Assembly (NCBI GenBank): GCA_014529385.2 | Contig: CM043950.1 | Span: 66,232,935-66,296,934, forward strand | Length of the DNA stretch: 64,000 nucleotides | Source of the DNA: Adiantum capillus-veneris | Taxonomy: Eukaryota > Streptophyta > Polypodiopsida > Polypodiales > Pteridaceae | Direction of reading: 5' to 3' | In this document: piece after piece, positions 1 through 12,062 of the stretch | How the letters are laid out: each line of letters opens with the position of its first letter | Position numbering within the stretch: position 1 is the stretch's first letter | Program-made: the position numbers and the translations under genes | The notes under the pieces: model-generated | Database searches by the model: none | The model's input: only the letters and a program-made list of their open reading frames with translations | Told to the model about the DNA's origin: nothing

Positions 1-262
1 GCTGTGGATTGGAGGGCCGCTAGGGCTTGAAAAGGAGTTGGCCGCATGGGGTGGTGGCAGCGACATCAATTGGATTGAACTTAAGGAATTTGATTGTATG
101 CAAAAAACGTCTAGATTTCTCCCACACTTCATGCCACCACCTCAATTGCATCATTAACAGAATTACTAGTACCTTTGTTGTAAGCAATGACTTTTATATT
201 TTTTGGAGGGATCACACCTTGACAGCCTTCAAGGTGCATCTGTTGACTAGAGATATTAGTTT

Positions 263-1661
263 CTAATGGATGGTTGTTGCATCCCATGCATGTGGAAAGT
301 GGTTAGTGGAGGCCCAAAATTGATGGATCTTTAGAGTTTTTTTTTGCTCATGATTGCTCAAAGCACGGGACTCACAAATGGGCCATTTAGAAGTTCTAGT
401 ATAACGTGGGGCATTTACAACTTCTAGTTGGTCATAGCTTGCCACAATGCCTAGTAGACAGTTGAATGCAAGGTAGTATGCGCTTCAAAACTGCTAAATA
501 TGATGTCCCACTATTTTTTGGCTCTTTTTTACAAGGTGAATGATATTGAGAAGAATGCCACTCGTACTAATTCCGAATTAGTTTCCACTTCTACTCTTTG
601 ACTATTCTTTTGATCCTGGGCAACAGCGTAGGCAATTGCATGATTGACTACTTGACTTCCATTGCAATATTGTTGCATCTCCTTGGAGCTACACATTAAC
701 CAACTCCAGTGGATACCATATTCTATGTTGAATTGGTCATTAGAGATGTTTCTGTTTGTTTGCAGATCGTTCCAAAATGCTTGCCTCATCAAATTTTTAG
801 ATAGGCTATCAATTGAGAGCTGGATGAGGAGTGCGATTGAAGCCAACGGCTCATCAAACCATGACTTGCACTGGTGGGAATATTTCCCAATGCCTTTCCC
901 TCAACATTGAGCTATCTGCCACTAATCCCCTCACACTCTCTCTTTAAAAGCACAAGAAGCTAGCACTAAAGCCGCTAGCTTAATTACTTGAGGATAACCA
1001 CCATAAGCTTTGGTGTGATTGATCTTGCTAAGATATTTTTCCCTCATGTCCACTTCAACATTTACTCTTTCCATTTCTTTGGCCTTTGCCATATGCATCA
1101 CCAACAATCTGATAGCATTGGCAAAAAAATAATGATGAACGGGCTTGCGAGGCAATGAGTTTTGGTGATTTGACTCCAAATTAGGCCAACTGATCATCGA
1201 TTGAAATTTGATATCTTCTATTTCAATAGCACTAGAACATACCTCTGTCATGGGTTGATCGCACGAAATATCTTATCTTTGAGAGTGCTCATCACATCGG
1301 CAACCATCCGAAGTCCCCTCCTCCAGCTTCATGCTCTACAAAATATAACCAGGGTTTGGAAGGTCTTTGGTACTCCTTTCTGGTTCTGCCCGGTGTTGTT
1401 GCACATGGAATACAATGCGGAAAAGAATTGGCATGAATCTTGAGAATTAGGCATGGGGACCTACTGCATATCATTTCCATGAACATTAAAGGAAGGCCGA
1501 GGGCACAGGTTTGTTGAATCTACATGAGCTATACTTGGAGCAGCATAATGTTGGCCATAACTAGTTGCATTTATAGAAACGAGCTGAGTAAGGTGGTTGA
1601 AATTGGACATACTATTCAGCTGGCCACTGGGTCTTGTTGCACGCAAAGCTGCTATGCTCAC
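263..1661 (-). other. Degenerate coding-like remnant, unrecognised
   Basis: Several minus-strand open segments (1461-1661, 931-1251, 529-846, 263-445) follow each other in the same direction and read like ordinary globular protein, for example a stretch ending VIKLAALVLASCAFKERV near 931. Stops and frame changes separate them. I do not recognise the family. Consistent orientation and non-repetitive composition suggest an old pseudogene or an unrecognised transposon protein rather than chance, but codon statistics or a protein search would be needed. Nothing shows a promoter or start. Confidence 0.2.
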
Positions 1662-1697
1662 TACGCGGAAGGTGCAGATAGGTTTAATAGGTTTTGA

Positions 1698-1893
1698 TTA
1701 GGATATAGATATGTGCTTCTAGACCTATCTCAATAGGGGACAGAAGGAGAAATGGTTGCATCTCAATAGGGGTCCAAAAGAAGACGTTCTACCAAAGAGC
1801 AATGTGCAATAAGTGCTTCTAGATTTACCTCAGCAAGGGACCAAGAGGAGAGAAGATTACATCTCAATAGGGGTCCAAAAGAAGGTAGTCTAT
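1698..1893. repeat. Direct repeat, copy 1 of a ~197-bp unit
   Basis: The unit starts ttaggatatagatatgtgct and contains two internal sub-repeats, each with catctcaataggggtccaaaa. A second copy lies at 2095-2291. Copy 1 sits outside the LTR start at 2005 and copy 2 about 90 bp inside it. Confidence 0.8.
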
Positions 1894-2094
1894 ATCGTAG
1901 GGTAAAAAGGGTTCCTCTATCCGCTAAGAAACATAGACTAATGACTAGGATTTATCTTCTCTACCTCATAGTTGAGGACAACTATGAGTTCAAGAGAGAG
2001 GTAATGTCATAAAAATATAATATCTAACTTTACCAAATGATTTTCTCATATTAAACTGATCATTTAGTATGGGAAGATAAAAGGGAAACAATAG

Positions 2095-2291
2095 TTAGGA
2101 TATAGATATGTGCTTTTAGACCCATCTCAACAAGGGACGAAAAGGAGAAATGGTTGTATCTCAATAGGGGTCCAAAAGGAGACGGTCTACCAAAGAGCAA
2201 TGTATAATAAGTACTTCTAAATTTACCTTAGCAAGGGACCAAGAGGAGAGATGATTACATCTCAATAGGGGTCCAAAAAGAGGTAGTCTAT
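2095..2291. repeat. Direct repeat, copy 2 of a ~197-bp unit
   Basis: Partner of 1698-1893, differing by scattered substitutions. It lies inside the relic LTR, in the position where the intact LTR has short tagggatccaaagg repeats. This suggests local expansion of an LTR sub-repeat. Confidence 0.75.
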
Positions 2292-2835
2292 CAAAGAGCA
2301 ATGTGCATCTAATGGAGCTCTCAAAAAGTTAGTGTTAAAAAGTCATTTGACCTTACGCAAGCTAAGTCTAACCTTGAGGTGGGAATCCTACCCAAGCATG
2401 AGGTGCTAAGATGCTTAAAGTGGTTGTGGGAACCTTGCCCAAAGCTTGAGGTGATTTTTATGCTTAAATGACTAAAGTTTTTGAAATGTTAAATTGAATT
2501 ATAAATTCTCAAGAGAGGCATGAACGTTTCCATGCTTGATTGATTAAGGCTTGAAGTATTCAATTCAAACCAAATGACTTAAGAAGCATAAAAGACACAT
2601 GCTTGATTGACTAAGTGCTTAAAGTATTCAAATCAAACCAAATGACTTAAGTAGCATAAAAGACACGTGTTCAACAAATTCTCGACATGTGGCCCTCATG
2701 ATATGCTTGAATCCTATCAAATAGGCTTTAAAGGGTTCCAATGAGAATTTAGATGCATAAAAATAAATAATTAAGTTCTTTCTCTTAAAGAGGAAAAAGA
2801 GGACACATGTCCCAAATGATATAATGAAATATTGC

Positions 2836-2836
<1 letters not shown>

Positions 2837-2874
<38 letters not shown>
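2837..2874. repeat. (AG)19 microsatellite
   Basis: A perfect dinucleotide tract. It lies at the place where the intact LTR has only a short agagagagag run (46613 onwards), so it probably expanded from an LTR-borne seed. Confidence 0.95.
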
Positions 2875-2876
<2 letters not shown>

Positions 2877-3588
2877 GGACCAAGCATGAGATGGGGGTAT
2901 TCTCTCCCACACACGCACAAAATATTATCTCATTATGTAAAGTTCAAAGTGCAAGAGCTCCATCTCCTTCTCCAAGCTTGTGGAGAAGTGGAGAGCCTAC
3001 ACCAACACTCTTGGCTATAGGCATCTCCTTTCAATGGGTTGTACTGGTGGGAGTGACCACCAATGGAGTCAATTTCTCTAAGGGGCTAGCTGTGTTTAGA
3101 GTCCCAGCTTATTTTGATCAGTGGGTGGTATTTCTCCCATGCCCCCCACAGAGATTTGGTCAAGTCCGATCCTTTGGGAGAGATGGGGAATTGGCCAAAG
3201 AAGATGGTTATCCAAGGAAGTTTGGTCCATCCTTTTGCTCCTTTGAGATGAAACTGATCCAGGTCTCTGAATAGTAGCATTGCCCATTCCTCCTCAGGTT
3301 GAGCTAGGGTCTGAATGATAGATCTAGCAGCCTGCTTATCAGCCCAACACTCTATGCTTATCACCCCAGGCCTCCTAGGTCCTTGGGTAGGCAATAAGTG
3401 GGCCAATTGTCTTTGGCTAAGCCTTTCTTGTAAGGCTCTCCGGCCCAAAGAAAGTTTCTACATACTTTTATAATGTCTTTCAAATGTTGATCGGGTGGTC
3501 TCCAACAGGAGAGAAAGAAAAGGACGTAAGCTGACAGGAAGTGCTTGATAACAAGGACCCTTCCTGAGATAGATCCTTGGAACCCTAC

Positions 3589-5026
3589 TCATCTATTGAG
3601 TTTATTGGCAAATCTTTCCTTGATCCATTCCCATCTTTGCCCCAAGGTGACATTAAACCCCATGGGGATTCCTAGCAGCCTGAACACAACTTCTTCTTCA
3701 ATTACTTGGAGCATCCAATCTAGAATAGGGGAGATTGAAGCTCTAACATGGTTAATTTTGGATCCTGGGGCTATGCAGAAGGTGTTGAGACACTCCCAAA
3801 ATTTTTCCAATGACTTGCTATAGTTGTGGAGAAGAGCATTGATGTCATCTGCAAACTGAGAGAGGCATTGTTGTTTCCCATTAGGAGTGTCCACTCCTTT
3901 GATGAGTCCTTTAGCCATTCTGTCTTTGATTATCCAGTTAAGAGCGTCAGCAGCCACAGCAAACAAGAGAGGTGCCAGGGGGCACCCTTGCCTGAGTGAT
4001 CTTGATAGGATAAACAGCTCAGAGATGGCATTGTTGATAGCAATCCTTGCCAGGGCATTGCCCATGAGGGTTTTCACAAATCTTACCAAGTATGGCCCAA
4101 ACTCCATCATGTGAAGGCTTTCGGTAATGAAGGTCAATTCCAACCAGTCATAAGCCTTGTCAAAATCCATCTTAACAAATACAAAGTCCTGGCCTGAAGC
4201 CTCAGCGTGCTCGATCCCTTTCCATAAAGCAATTACTACTTCAAGAATTCTTCTTCCCTTAATGAACATTTTCTGTTCCTTGCATATACAGGACATGAGG
4301 GCGGGTGTGATCCTCTGGGATATAGATTTTGCAAAAAATTTGTAGGGTGAGGTTAGCATAGTAAGGGGACGCCAGTTAGTCAAATTTTCCTGGGGACCTC
4401 GCTTGTGGAGAAATTTGATAATCCCTGTATTTATAGAGGTTCATAAGGCTTGGAACTTGACTGATTCTTCCCAGACCAGTAGGAGCATCTGAGGGGAGCC
4501 CGTCTTGCCCAGGTGTTTTCCTGGTTTTAAGGGAGTCAATGGCCCTTTTAATCTCTTCCAAGGTGAGGTTGGGATCGAGTTGTTTGGCTAATCCTGGGGG
4601 GATCACCGGCTGTCTACACTTCCAAATAGAGTTCTTGGCTGAATAGATAGAGTTAGAAAGGATTTCTGGAGGGATGAATAGATAAGAGAAGTAGTCACGT
4701 GTGAGTTGAAGATTTCCCTCTTGGGTGGTGGTGGTGCCTACATTGGAAGTGAATAGGGGGATGTTCTCTCGTTGGTGTTTTTTCCTAAGGCTCTTGAACA
4801 TTTCTTTGGTGGGTCTGTCGACTTTACCTGCCCACCAGTCTCTAAAGAAGGAGGCTGCGTGAAGGAGAGTGAGGTCCTCCTCTGCCCTTAGTTGATTCCT
4901 GAGTGTTGTAATCTTGGATTGGGTAGCCATGTCACATTTGGTTTTGGATTCCAACTGCACCAGTTCGTTGTAGATAGTATTTTTTCTCCTTTTCCTGATT
5001 AAAGACACCAATCTTCTGAAGTGCAC
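3589..5026 (-). pseudogene. LINE reverse transcriptase, broken
   Basis: The 264-residue segment at 4383-3589 has non-LTR RT signatures in order: NWRPLTML near its start, FVKMDFDKAYDWLE (motif A, metal-binding Asp), LRQGCPLAPLLFAVAAD (motif B) and QFADDINALL (motif C, FADD). The preceding segment 5026-4376 holds the RT N-terminal region, with IKRAIDSLKTRKTPGQDGL typical of L1-type ORF2. The two segments are in different frames, and the motif A region reads KAYDWLEL. The RT would copy LINE RNA at the target site in the nucleus; this copy cannot encode a complete protein. Confidence 0.9.
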
Positions 5027-5324
5027 CAGAGTAGACTGTGTACGTTTTATTGCATTGACCCAGGCTTTGGCAGGAGTAAGGCCTTTGGAAAATTCCTGGA
5101 TCCAAATAGCTTTGATATGGCCCTAAACTTTAGGGAGCTTAAATAGATTAGGGTCAGTGTGGAGCCAGTAGTTTATGATCTTAGTGGATTTATCGTCAAA
5201 AGGGTTATAAGAAGGGGGTAGTGGTTTGAGGCACAAGAGGTGAACTTTGGCTTAGCTTTAAGCCTATTGAAGTCTCTAGCAAGGGGGATGCTAATGTAGC
5301 ACCGATCCAGTCTTGCTTTTCTAG

Positions 5325-5880
5325 CTAGGTCTCCCCTCGAGTAGTTCTGCCAAGTGAAGTCACCGGGTTGCCTATATCCCAGAGGTCATGGTTTGAGATG
5401 AGGGAAGCCCATGTCGTTTTCTCAGTTGGGGAGATAATGTTGCCTTTATTCCTGAATCTGCCTTCGTGGTTTTCCACCTTATTGAAGTCACCAAGGAGGA
5501 TGGTTGGTCCTTCAAAAAGGGAAAGTTCCTTCCATATCTTTGTGCGATTGGCCATTGAGCCAACAGCATAAAGTGAGGTGAGTGTATCTGGTATGGGTTC
5601 GATGACTGAAAGAGCAAGCCAATGCTCTCCTGTGGCCAGTCGATCATCCTTGACTTGCCAATGCAAGGGAATCCCCAGAGCTGCTCCACCTGATCCTTTG
5701 TGGTGGTTAGAGAACCACCATTTATGGGTTTTGGAGATAGTCTCTAATCAATGCAACAACTCGCTGCCTGTAGTTTTTAGTTCTTGAAGGCCAATCACCT
5801 CTATCGGATAATTGAGGTGCCAGTTCTTTGCACTTTTTGACTTGTGAGGATATGTGAGCCCCTTGATGTTCCATATAGAA
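5325..5880 (-). pseudogene. LINE AP-type endonuclease, broken
   Basis: Minus-strand reading from 5880 gives SIWNIKGLTYPHKSKS followed by VIGLQELKT. The Asn and Glu are the first metal-binding positions of the exonuclease-endonuclease-phosphatase fold. Further on is ILLGDFNKVENHEGR, the conserved GDFN box. At least two frames are needed. In L1-type elements this domain nicks the target to prime reverse transcription. It lies directly upstream of the RT, as expected for ORF2. Confidence 0.85.
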
Positions 5881-5950
5881 TTCTCATATATTGGCTCTTC
5901 AGTCTCTCCTGATCTTGTTCTGAGTGCAAAATGGAAGTTTCTTATGTCAT

Positions 5951-6439
5951 TTATGACATATCTAAGATGACGCCTTATATTTTGGATAAAGAAGTTTGAG
6001 ACTCCTCAAATGATGATTATGAACTTACAAATACCTTTGATAAGTCTTCATTTAAGTGTTAGTTGTTTTTTAGTAGGGGCTATGTTTAAATGTTATTCTA
6101 GTTGTACTGATAGAGTGTAAACTCTTTGGCGCCTATGACCTAACTAACAATTCATAGAATAAACTAACGCTTAATGTTGGAGTGTCACTTGTATCTACAA
6201 AAGAGGAAAACCCTTACCTTTAAAACAATTGAATGAAAGATAGAGACCCCATATGCTCCCCTTGGAGGCTTAAATAGTCTCAAATAAGAAGAGGCTCATG
6301 TTGTGCCACTAAGGACATATAGGGTCAAAGGAGTGGAGTCTCAAGCACTCATGGTATTTCCCATGTAGAGTGGCTGGAGACTTGAACTCACGCTCAAGAC
6401 TTGTGATGGTTTCTTCTCTAGTGTGGCTTGAAGTTTCAG
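5951..6439. other. No gene recognised
   Basis: Non-repetitive, without long open frames, RNA-gene signatures or terminal repeats. It separates the LINE remnant from the tandem repeats that follow. Confidence 0.5.
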
Positions 6440-7195
6440 CCTTTACCTACCTTACATCACTAGGAAATTACACTATAAGAGTTTGAGCCTCCACGTCTTT
6501 ACTTGTGAGTACACAGGTTTGAACTTAAGTTGGAGCCTCAATCCTTATAAGTGATTTGTCACCTAGTGTGGCTTAAATCCGATCCGCCATCCTTAAAGGT
6601 GGTTACTTGCCTAGGGTGGCCAAAGGCTTAAAGTGGAGCCCTTGAGAACCCTTATAATTTGTTTCTTTCCTAGTGTCCTTATAAAGGATATTTTGCCTTG
6701 TGTGGCTAGAGGGTTCAAGACTCCATCCATACAAATGGTTTCCTTACAGGTGGTTCTCTTGTTTATGTTGCCAGAGGCTTGAACTTAAGTTTGAGACTCT
6801 AAGTTCGAGCCTCCATCCTTCCAAATGGTTTCTTGCCTACTATCCTTACAAGTGGTTTCTTGCATAGTATGGTTGGAGGCTCGAACTTAAGTTCAAGCCT
6901 CTATTCTTATAGGTGGTCTCTTGGCTAGTATAGTTACAGGCTTAACGAGCCTCTATTTTTATAAGTGGTCTCTTGGCTAGTATAGTTGGAAGCTCAAACT
7001 TAAGTTTGAGCCTCTATTCTTATAGGTTGGTTCTTGGTTGTTATAGTTGGATGCTCGAACTTAAGTTCGGCGAACTTAAGTTCGGGCCTCTGTTCTTATT
7101 GGTGGTCTCTTTGCCGGTATAGTTGGATGCTCGAACTAAAGTTTGAGCCTCTATTCTTATAGGTCGTTTCTTGGCTAGTATAATTGGAGCTCATG
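6440..7195. repeat. Degenerate tandem repeat, ~75-80 bp unit with palindromic core
   Basis: Repeated words are ggtggtctcttggctagtat, agttggaggctcgaacttaa and gcctctattcttatagg. The copies from about 6770 to 7195 are clearest; earlier copies are diverged. Several units carry a palindrome centred on CTTAAG. The one at 6992-7011 (GCTCAAACTTAAGTTTGAGC) is perfect over 20 bp. Confidence 0.8.
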
Positions 7196-7827
7196 GTTTT
7201 TCTTGCCTTAGAGGCTCAAAATTAGGTGTAAGCCCCATGGTTTTCTCCACTAATAGGGTCCCCAACTAGAGTATGCTTTAGAAATTTAGAGCAGCTTAGT
7301 TCAAATACTCATAAAATTTTCTTTCTTTATCAAATAGAAAATACACTAATTATACTCTAATTAATGTCGCTTATACATCTCACTCTTGCCAATCGACCAC
7401 CAAAAGCACTCAGCTCGCAATCTCAGTGAGCTCGTAGCCATAGTTGCCATACATAGTCCTAGTGTATTCTTTATTCAACGAATACAAATCCCTTCCACCC
7501 AACAAGGCACAACCGGTAGGTAGCCTTTATAAGTGCTAACCTTATCCAGACTTCAACGGGCTAGACCCTCAGAACACCAAAGCTTGTCTTTGTACATAGA
7601 GAAGCAATTAGCAGCTCACAAGCTGGATCCCAATCCCATTTAAGAAAGACACAATAGAGTGTGTGGTTTCCATACTCATGGACGTGGCAGTGATGAAGAG
7701 ACCAAGCTTCCAAGGAAAAAGACTGCAGCGTGCTGGCAAAATCAAATCGTGTGGTTGAGGCTAGTTTTGCATACTACTACTTTGCAAGCTTGTGTTCAAG
7801 GCTCGTTGCAGTCCAGTTCACTATACC
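7196..7827. other. No gene recognised
   Basis: Unique-looking sequence with only short open frames in overlapping phases. No family was recognised. Confidence 0.4.
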
Positions 7828-8345
7828 TGGCCAGGTTGCGAGCTTTAAAAATCGCAAACCTACAAAATCCTACAATATGGAGATATCGTCCTACAATCCG
7901 ATTCATACCTTGCTAGGTTGCTGCGAGCTTTAGAAATCTCTCGAGCCTGCAAACCCACAGACATCAGCAATATGGAGATGTCAACGTGCAATACCATATA
8001 TACCTAACTCGGTTGCGAGCTTCAGACTAAATCAAGGTGTTGAAATGGTCTTTCATATACTGCTACACTAATAGTATCTCAGCGGGAACCCACGGACATC
8101 AGCTTGTAAACCCACGAACATATTAATCTGCAGTCCCGTTTAGACCTAACAGCTAGGTTGCGAGCTTCAAAACTGACTCAAGGTGTGGAGCTAGTCTTCG
8201 AGATACTGTTGCACCAACAAAAGCCCGAGCTTTAGAAATGTCTCTAGCCTGAAAACCCATGGGCATAAACAGTATCAAGGTATTGGCCTCCTGCAGTCCG
8301 CCAGTTCATACCTAGCTAGGTTGCGAGCTTCAAAAATCTTACCGG
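7828..8345. repeat. Degenerate tandem repeat marked by ggttgcgagctt
   Basis: The word gttgcgagctt (or gctgcgagctt) recurs near 7835, 7921, 8010, 8155 and 8318. It is flanked by related text such as cctacaatatggagat, aacccacrgacatcag and caaggtgttgaaatggtc. Spacing varies from about 85 to 160 bp, so this is an old array with deletions. Confidence 0.65.
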
Positions 8346-10176
8346 AGCAAAATGCTGAGTCAAGGTGTCGAGCTGGTCCTTGAGATACTGTTGCACCAAC
8401 AAAAGCCTGGAATTTGTCAAGCCTATAGACCTTTCAGCAAACATTGAGAAAATCTGTAACTCACCTTCGTTAGGACACCTATGCCTTCTCCATCAATCCG
8501 CCCTTGATCTGATCCCTCCAGCCATGGAACCTAAGAAAGCTCTCTTCCTATTCAAAAACGGTCTTGCTCCGAACTCTCTGTGTCATTGTCATGCCAAACA
8601 GGGTCATAGGATCGAAGCAAGGTCGCCAGGGCCCATTCTTCATTGCCTCTTCCTCCTTCTGTCTACATGGTACAGTTGACGGCGATGTGTCATTAGTTTT
8701 GAATTTTTCCATCAAATTCAAAATTTGAACTTTGGTTGTGACCTCATGGCGTGAATTGTCTTGGTTTTGGACTTATTTACTCTAACAATCATTTTTTTCG
8801 CGGGTTTCTTTTTGGTGCCCTCATGGAGTCCCATCCTTGTCTTTCTTGAGTCAGCTCTCAAGCTCGCTCTTAAGTTCGAGCTAGCCTAGCCCAAGTAATA
8901 CTCAATGACTTAAATGTCTTGCTCCAAATACATATGTTCATAGTCTTGTAATGTCGTTCAGGCATGCTTAAACTCTTGCAAAGGGATTGGATCTCTTTTT
9001 CTAGAGTCCTCATGACCAAACATGCACTTACCACTCTACAAGACGATAGCTTTTTCTAGATTCCTTGTGACCAAGCATGCACAAGTCTCCCTTTCGGCTA
9101 TCCTTTTGTGTGAACATAGTGATCATGTGGTATGAGTTTTTTTCTAAGAACCTTTAAACAATTGTGATGGACTACTTGCTTCTACAACTAGAGTATGCCC
9201 TTGCAACTCTAGAGAAACTAGAGCTTAGGTGGTCAAGGTTGAGTTTGGGATAGCCTAGCTCAAGTAGGACTACAAGTTTACGAACTTCTCTCAAAATTCC
9301 CTTAAGTCAAGGCCCCCATCTTTGCCAAAGCACTTGTCACGTGTTAATAGTCTTCTTCTTGTAGGTTGTACGTTGTTGCAATGGACTCGCTAGCTTGCTT
9401 CTAGAACTCAAGCTGAGCATGAGGAGAGCATCAAACCCCGTCAAGTTTGATTTTCTCTTATGTTGTAGGTATGCTTGCGAGCTTCAATATCAAAAACACC
9501 TTCCAAAATTGTATGAAGCAAACACTAAACTTTTAACTCTTATTCATTTTCTAACAGTTCCACACAAACTCCAAGTTTGAGTTTCATATGTTTGATCTCT
9601 TTGTTTACAAATAGGTTCTAGATACATTAACAAGCCCACCTAGAAAGTACTCTAAGAAGGATATCAGCATATCACTTCCTTTCAATCAACCCCCACATTT
9701 TGTGTTTTCTCTTCCACTTTGTTTCTTCATTAGAATTTGAAACACCTCCATTATCCTAGAGAAAAGTAGTGTAGTGTGCTACTTGACCAAGTCATTTCTT
9801 GTTACATGAAGGAGCTTCAAGTTTGATTGGTCTATCATCCACAATGTACTTATTGTGTGCATCACAAAAGTTTACTACCTTATGTGTCTTCTTCTATTGT
9901 AGAATGTAAGCTTGACTCCTTAGCATGCTTCATGATTTGGAGTTATATTTTGGTTTGACATGGCAAGCACTTAAAGGGGATCCATGTTCAAATATGTCCC
10001 AATTCCTAAATAGGCATTTCTATGGGAAAGAGAACGTTATTGCATATGTATTGATCGTAGATTTTTCATTTTCAAAAGATTTTATGCTTGCATCGCACAC
10101 AAGGACACACCATCCTATTGTCCATACTTTATCTACCAATGATGGAACAAATGAACAAATCACTCTTGTCATAATT
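8346..10176. other. No gene recognised
   Basis: About 1.8 kb of mixed sequence with no convincing coding region. A weak duplication containing tttttctagattcctygtgaccaa occurs near 8998-9085. It ends where the ~400-bp tandem array starts. Confidence 0.4.
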
Positions 10177-11690
10177 ACACACCCATGTCTACATGATAAT
10201 GCATGTACGTAGATCCAGTACAAACCCTAATCTAGTACATGCGATTACTTAAATAGACCAATTTAATACAAACCGATTCTCAATAGACTGCCATTTTTGA
10301 AGATCATTTGCGCTTTTGGAATCTGATTGTGTTATTGAAGTCCGTTTGTGTTATTTTACTTTGTTTGTCGAAGTCAGCTTGCGTTTTCAAGCCATTTTTT
10401 AAGTTCATTTTCATTTATGAAGTCTGTTTGTATTTTTTCTACCATTTGCCGCTAGTTCTAGCTACCTCACATTCTCTAGCCATTCCCGATCCCCACACAC
10501 CTTGGTCTAGAGGTGCACGAAGATCAACCCCACTGGATAATAATCTCTTCTTTATTGGTTTGACATAAGTACACACCTATGTCTACATGACAATTCATAT
10601 ATGTAGATCCAGTAAAAATCCTAATCTAGTACATGTGGATTGCTTAAATGGACCAATCTAATACGGACAGATCCTCAACAAACTGCCATTTTTTAAGATC
10701 ATTTGTGTTTTTGGAATCTGCTTGCATTTTTAAAGTCTATTTGCATTATTGAAGTCCATTTGTGTTCTTTTACTTCGTTTGTCGAAGTATGTTTGCGTTT
10801 TTAAAGTACACAAGCCGTTCTTGAAGTCCGTTTGCTTTTTTGAAGTTCGTTTATATTTTTTCTGCCATTTGTCGCTATCTCTAGCTACCTCACGTTCTCT
10901 AGCCATGCCCGATCCGTGCACACCTTGGTCTAGAGGTGCACAAAGATCAGGACCACCAAGTAATAATCTCGTCTTTATTGGTTAATGCATATATTTGAGG
11001 GTGCAACATAAGTACACACCCATGTCTCTAAGACTACATGACAATGCATCTACGTAGATCTAGAACTAACCCTAATCTAGTATAAGTGGATTTCTTAAAT
11101 GGATCGATCTAATACGGATCGATCCTCAACAAACTGCCATTCCTAAAGATCATTTGCATTTTTTGAATCCGTTTATGTTTTTTAAGTCTATTTGTGTTAT
11201 TTTACTTTGTTCATCGAAGTGTGTTTGCAATTTTGAAGTACACAAGTCGTTTTGAAGTTCGTTTGTGTTTTTGGAGTCCATTTGTGCTTTTTTCTACCAT
11301 TTGCTGCTAGCTCTAATTACCTCACATTCTCTAGCCATGCCCGAACCCCACAGACCTTAGTCTAGAGGTGCATGGATATCAGGACCACCGGGTAATAATC
11401 TTATCTTTACTAGTCAATGGCTATATTTGAGGGTTCGACATAAGTACACACCCATATTTACATGACAATTAATGCATGTAAGTAGACGCATGTCTAGTAC
11501 ATGCGGATTACCTCAATGGACCAATCTAATACGAATTAATCCTTAACAGACCGCAAAATCATTTGCATTTTTTTTAAATTTGTTTGCGTTTCTGAGCTCT
11601 ATTTGCATTGTGAAGTTCATTTGCGTTATTTTACTTTTGTTTGTCAGAGTCTGTTTGCGTTTTAGAAGTACACAAGCCATGGCTAACACT
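10177..11690. repeat. Tandem array of ~390-440 bp units, about 3.5 copies
   Basis: Units begin near 10177, 10569, 11010 and 11447 with a segment reading acacacccatgtctacatga or close variants. Then come ccctaatctagtacatgcgg, a block of short alternating words (gaagtccgtttgcgtttt), and ctcacattctctagccatgcc followed by ccttggtctagaggtgca. The last unit is incomplete. Short open frames inside are by-products. The inner block is itself a ~15-30 bp minisatellite of gaagt(c/t)(c/t)gtttg(t/c)g. Confidence 0.9.
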
Positions 11691-11960
11691 AAGCAGCTAG
11701 CCCTAAGCGTCTAGCCTTCAACGGCCTAGATACAGACCACTCCTGAGCGACTAAGCAACTGAATACCTAAGTGGCTAGCCTTAAACAAAAACTCATGATA
11801 ATCCATCTGAATACCGATTAGACCTAAACGACTAGCCCTTAACGGCTAAGTGGATAAATAACGAAGCAGGTAGGACTAAGAGGCTCGGTTAAGTGATTGA
11901 ATACCTAAGCAGCTAACCTTCAACGGTCTAAATACGAACCAATCGTAAGCAATGAAGTGA
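11691..11960. repeat. Degenerate tandem repeat (aacggcctag / gctagcc words)
   Basis: Repeated words ctagccttcaacggcctaga, gaatacctaagtggctagcc and gagcgactaagcaactgaat recur with a period near 200 bp, made of shorter diverged sub-units. It directly follows the previous array. Confidence 0.6.
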
Positions 11961-12062
11961 CTTATAACCTAAACAGTTAGCCTTAAGGGGCTAACCCTCA
12001 TTAAGGGAATAGCCCAAAGCGGGCAACTATGCCCGATCGAAATAACATTGATTTCTCATAGG

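Larger units (their letters stand above)
1894..3022 (+). mobile_element. 3' remnant of a Ty3/gypsy element: end of internal region plus LTR
   Basis: Positions 1894-2004 match the sequence just before the 3' LTR of the intact element (52970-53071): shared words include ttatcttctctac and caagagagaggtaatgtcat. The LTR starts with TGTCATAA at 2005, and its first 80 bp track the intact LTR (shared atgattttctcatattaaac). Further matches occur in the later part, around the purine tract and the ctccaagcttgtg block near 2970. Homology ends near 3022, where LINE sequence begins. This is a diverged relative of the 45.8-54.7 kb element, truncated on both sides. Confidence 0.75.
3023..5950 (-). mobile_element. 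Decayed L1-type LINE, ORF2 remnant
   Basis: Read on the minus strand, the order is an AP-type endonuclease (about 5880-5320), a linker, then a LINE reverse transcriptase (about 5026-3589) and post-RT sequence to about 3023. Many stops and frameshifts break it. The 5' limit near 5950 is close to the expected ORF2 start. The 3' part lacks the zinc-finger tail domain and any poly(A) track, and abuts a gypsy LTR remnant, so the 3' end was lost or recombined. I saw no target-site duplication. Confidence 0.85.

Noticed and set aside
6440-8345. CRISPR-like array
   Set aside because: Units are long, degenerate and without unique equal-length spacers, and the DNA is eukaryotic.
10200-11100. Telomere-like aaaccctaa words
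   Set aside because: Single words inside the tandem units, not arrays.
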